64,000 nucleotides of DNA from Gerris lacustris. Its lineage: Eukaryota; Arthropoda; Insecta; Hemiptera; Gerridae. The translations under genes were made by a program, and so were the position numbers. How positions within the stretch are numbered: position 1 is the first letter of the stretch; the number at the start of each line of letters is the position of its first letter. Of this stretch, positions 61,246-64,000 are shown in pieces. The notes below the pieces were generated by a model. That model was not told where the DNA came from. It worked only from the letters and a program-made list of their open reading frames with translations, and did no database searches. Where the stretch lies: contig OX578285.1 of NCBI GenBank assembly GCA_951217055.1, forward strand, positions 56,393,102 to 56,457,101, given 5' to 3'.

Positions 61246-61956
61246 AAAACGTTTTAAATAAAGTTTTGTAAAAATTATGCTAAAAATGCTTTGTAAAAAA
61301 TATGCTGCTTATAAATATTAAAATGCTATAAGATGGTATGTGTTACTAAATGCTGTATTAAACGTGTTAATTATAGCAAATGTATGTGTTATTAATATTT
61401 TCTTCTTTTAAATAACAAAATGTTAAATAATTAAATGGTAGGTATAAATTATTTACATTTTTAATAACATCTGTTTTTAGTAATTCACATTAAATCTGAG
61501 TTCCCCTTCAAGGACCTTCCTTCCTCTTATACACTACTTAAGTTTTTAACTTAATGCTTTAAGTATACATGCTTGTAACAATGAACCAGATAAATAAATA
61601 AATCAAAGCATATTCAAACGAAAAATTAATAAAATAAATGAATTTTGAATATTCCGAATGTTTAAGAGCACCGTAAAACATATATGATTAACGTTTTTTT
61701 TTAGATTAGTGTAGATTATGTCAAACATCTTATTATAATCTACTCAACATCGGTCGTAATTTAATAATAAAATAGGACCGATATTTACTCATTTTGTAAA
61801 TGATCTAGTTTACAAAAACGACCGTTTCTCTTTATATATACATGCAGGTTTATATACTTATATACTAGTAGGTTTTGATATCACATTGGGATTTTTTAAT
61901 CTGAGACTGTATCAAGAAGAGAGAAATTTTATCAGAGTTTCTTTTGCAGAAGTTTT
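61246..61956. other. Intron 2 DNA, nothing recognised
   Basis: AT-rich, no recognised element. Confidence 0.45.
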
Positions 61957-61964
61957 GTCTAATG

Positions 61965-63113
61965 CCGGGATTCTCAACCGGTGGGTCGCGACCCCCTGGG
62001 GGGTCGCAGGACGTGTCTGGGGGGGTCACGAAATCCGGGGATAAAAAAATATCAAAACAATTTTTTTAAATTTAATTTTTCAATTACATAGGTACATTTT
62101 CTTAACTTTTGGTTAACCGCAATAGCATAGCTTGAGTGCGGCCTTCAGTGATCTTAATATATAATTATTTTTTTCATTTCCATATATTACTTATCCAAAT
62201 ATTAATAAAGTATTTAAATAATCTAACTAGCATATCTAATCTAATGAAATCATACATAAATACTATAAAATAGAATACACTATATGGAATAAAAGATTAT
62301 CAAAACAAAAAAATATTTACATAAAAAAATAGAAAATATAAGTGACTCATTTGTTCAAAGCTGTACTGCTTTTAGCCTATTTAAATCATCTCAGGTGTAA
62401 CTTGATAATTAATAAATTCTATATAATATAATATGAACAAATATAATCATATACAAATACAACAGAATAAACTATAGAGAAAAAAATATAAAGTAACAAT
62501 AAATGTTTAACCAGACAACAAAACGAAAATTTAAAAATGAAATATTAAGTGAAATAGAAAACAATGTTATTTATGTACATAATATTATACAATAAAAAAT
62601 ATGCGAGGTTTTGAAAAGTTTCAAGGATGCGATTTTTGTTATAGTTATTTATTTAACAAAGAGACTCAAGCATTGTGCATTACTTTTAGTTTTTTAAGTC
62701 AATCAATGTGATACTTGGGCTTGTTTTGAATTAACCATTTTTTTAATATCTGGATTTATTTGTGTAACACACACAGTGGCGTATCCAGCGGCTAGGTCTG
62801 GGGGGGGGGCACATTCTGTCACTTAGATTGGGAGGGGGGTATTCGTAGGGGGGTATTTCGTAGTGGTGAAAAGGAACTACTTATTCAACAAAGCAGCTGC
62901 CCCCCCCCCCCCCCCCCCCCTAGACCCAATAGAGTAAAAAAAAAAAAATACCTCCGTTTTTTTTAATACATTTTTTTTGCATTCACCTCATATTCAATTT
63001 CACCTCATAAATGCGTTAAAGCGCTGTTTTGAGAGGTCATATTTTTAGAGGAGGTCGGCGAAATTGTCTACCTAAAAAGGGGGTCGCAGTGTCTAAATGT
63101 TTGAGAACCCCTG
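61965..63113. mobile_element. 1.15-kb nonautonomous hAT element with 8-bp duplication
   Basis: Ends CCGGGATTCTCAACC and the inverse of CAGGGGTTCTCAAAC are flanked by the exact octamer GTCTAATG (61957-61964 and 63114-63121). GGTCGCGACCCC lies just inside the left end and 'gggggtcgcagtg' just inside the right. The centre is AT-rich with no transposase. Around 62774-62935 a C/G-homopolymer region starting CAGTGGCGTATCCAG may be a second, nested element without clear ends. Confidence 0.92.
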
Positions 63114-63121
63114 GTCTAATG

Positions 63122-64000
63122 CTATTGGACAGTTGCTTAAAGCAAAATCTTATTGTATTTGTTAATCTTAACCGTGATCTCCGAGTCCGGAGAATCATAC
63201 ATTTATAGCTGTTGGACTCTATATAACATTGCAATCTAATGTTGCTTTCTTCGACTGCGGTTTTCATTCTTATGGTGAAACATTTCCGCGGCCAGAGACT
63301 AATCAATCTAGATCTTCTGGATCTGGAGGACACTGCGTCTTAGATTTTGTGAATCCCTTCGTTTCTAACCCGTTTTACAGCAGGGGTGCCCTAAAGGGTT
63401 TCCAAATCTTTATTTTAGGTTTTATAACCTTTTTTTACGTTGTGTGGATTTTATCAAATCTTATAATTTATAATCTCTTATTATTTTAATTTGGTGGAAT
63501 TCGAATCCATTTTCATTCTTCTTACATTCAACATCCTGTAAATGGCGCATGAAAGTTATAGACAAGTTAAGGTTTGACATGTTGCTGACACTTTTGACTT
63601 AGCACCTATCTCAGCTAACGGATTGATTCGCGAGTACTTTGCGTACTAGCGCAGAAGATCAAACCGGCAAGATCAATTCTGTGTTCAAACTCCAGAAGAT
63701 TTCACTTCACATGAAGAAGAAAATTTAATTGAGCTATCGAGTGACAACGACAGCAGTCTGAAAATCAAATTCGTTTGTTCGGATTTGATAGATTTTTGGA
63801 TATTAATAAAAAAAAATCCGGGGCTGTTGCTGTTATAAAGAGCAAATATCATTCGAAAATCAATATAGAGAAAGAAATATGAGAGTATATCTGTATCAAG
63901 CCTTATTCCACGATTTGAAGAATTGTACAGTGAGCTGCAGACACAATTGCACCTCAACAGCATGTAGAAAGTTTAAATAATTGTACTTGTATTTTCATTT
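63122..64000. other. Window end, nothing recognised
   Basis: Open frames of 86-98 codons on both strands (63037-63333 minus, 63229-63489 plus, 63685-63963 minus) show no recognisable domain or splice context. No SoxD exon was seen. Confidence 0.35.

Noticed and set aside
62774..62935. Separate nested transposon starting CAGTGGCGTATCCAG
   Set aside because: The left end looks typical, but no matching right end or target duplication could be identified among the homopolymer runs.

Overview
The window is nuclear DNA from an animal, most likely an insect. It is strongly AT-rich, has spliced coding exons with GT/AG borders, very long introns, microsatellites, satellite arrays and many eukaryotic transposon classes. 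There is no bacterial-style gene packing, CRISPR array or operon. The exact species cannot be read from the sequence.

One host gene is recognisable: the 5' part of a SoxD (Sox5/6/13; Drosophila Sox102F-like) transcription factor on the plus strand. Coding exon 1 (4929-5174) carries the start codon and ends in phase 2. Coding exon 2 (31118-31280) restores the frame exactly and encodes the start of the SoxD leucine zipper. The intron between them is about 25.9 kb. I saw no further SoxD exon before 64000, so the next intron exceeds 32 kb and the HMG box lies outside the window. A pair of exon-like segments on the minus strand near 48.8-49.1 kb could be another transcript, but their reading frames do not join.

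The rest is intronic or upstream DNA filled with repeats. 1-4928: AT-rich upstream DNA, a TAA microsatellite and a GC-richer unique block. 5175-17600: intron 1 with Crypton-like nonautonomous elements, a GTCT-containing TIR family, a hAT MITE and tRNA-derived SINEs. 17601-25912: an 8.3-kb A-rich satellite with a dimeric 125-bp monomer and nested higher-order repeats. 26195-27560: a second array, 105-bp monomer in a 420-bp higher-order unit. 29-31 kb: two PIF/Harbinger-like MITEs. 33-46 kb: nested foldback and TIR elements, including a mariner relic, a 444-bp near-perfect palindrome and TA-flanked elements inside older elements. 45.7-46.7 kb: an 84-bp tandem array and TA/TG microsatellites. 46.7-64 kb: more of the same families, an RTE-type endonuclease fragment, a 57-62-bp minisatellite rich in TATAAA, and a 1.15-kb hAT-like element.

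The most unusual signal is a small RNA-like motif at several loci: a CTGANGA core, a hairpin whose stem changes by covariation, then GAAA and a self-complementary stretch, closed by a short outer stem. This is the layout of a minimal hammerhead ribozyme, except for one extra T after CTGANGA. The best copy (46821-46858) lies in a 229-bp insert flanked by a perfect 14-bp direct repeat, as expected of a retroposed element.
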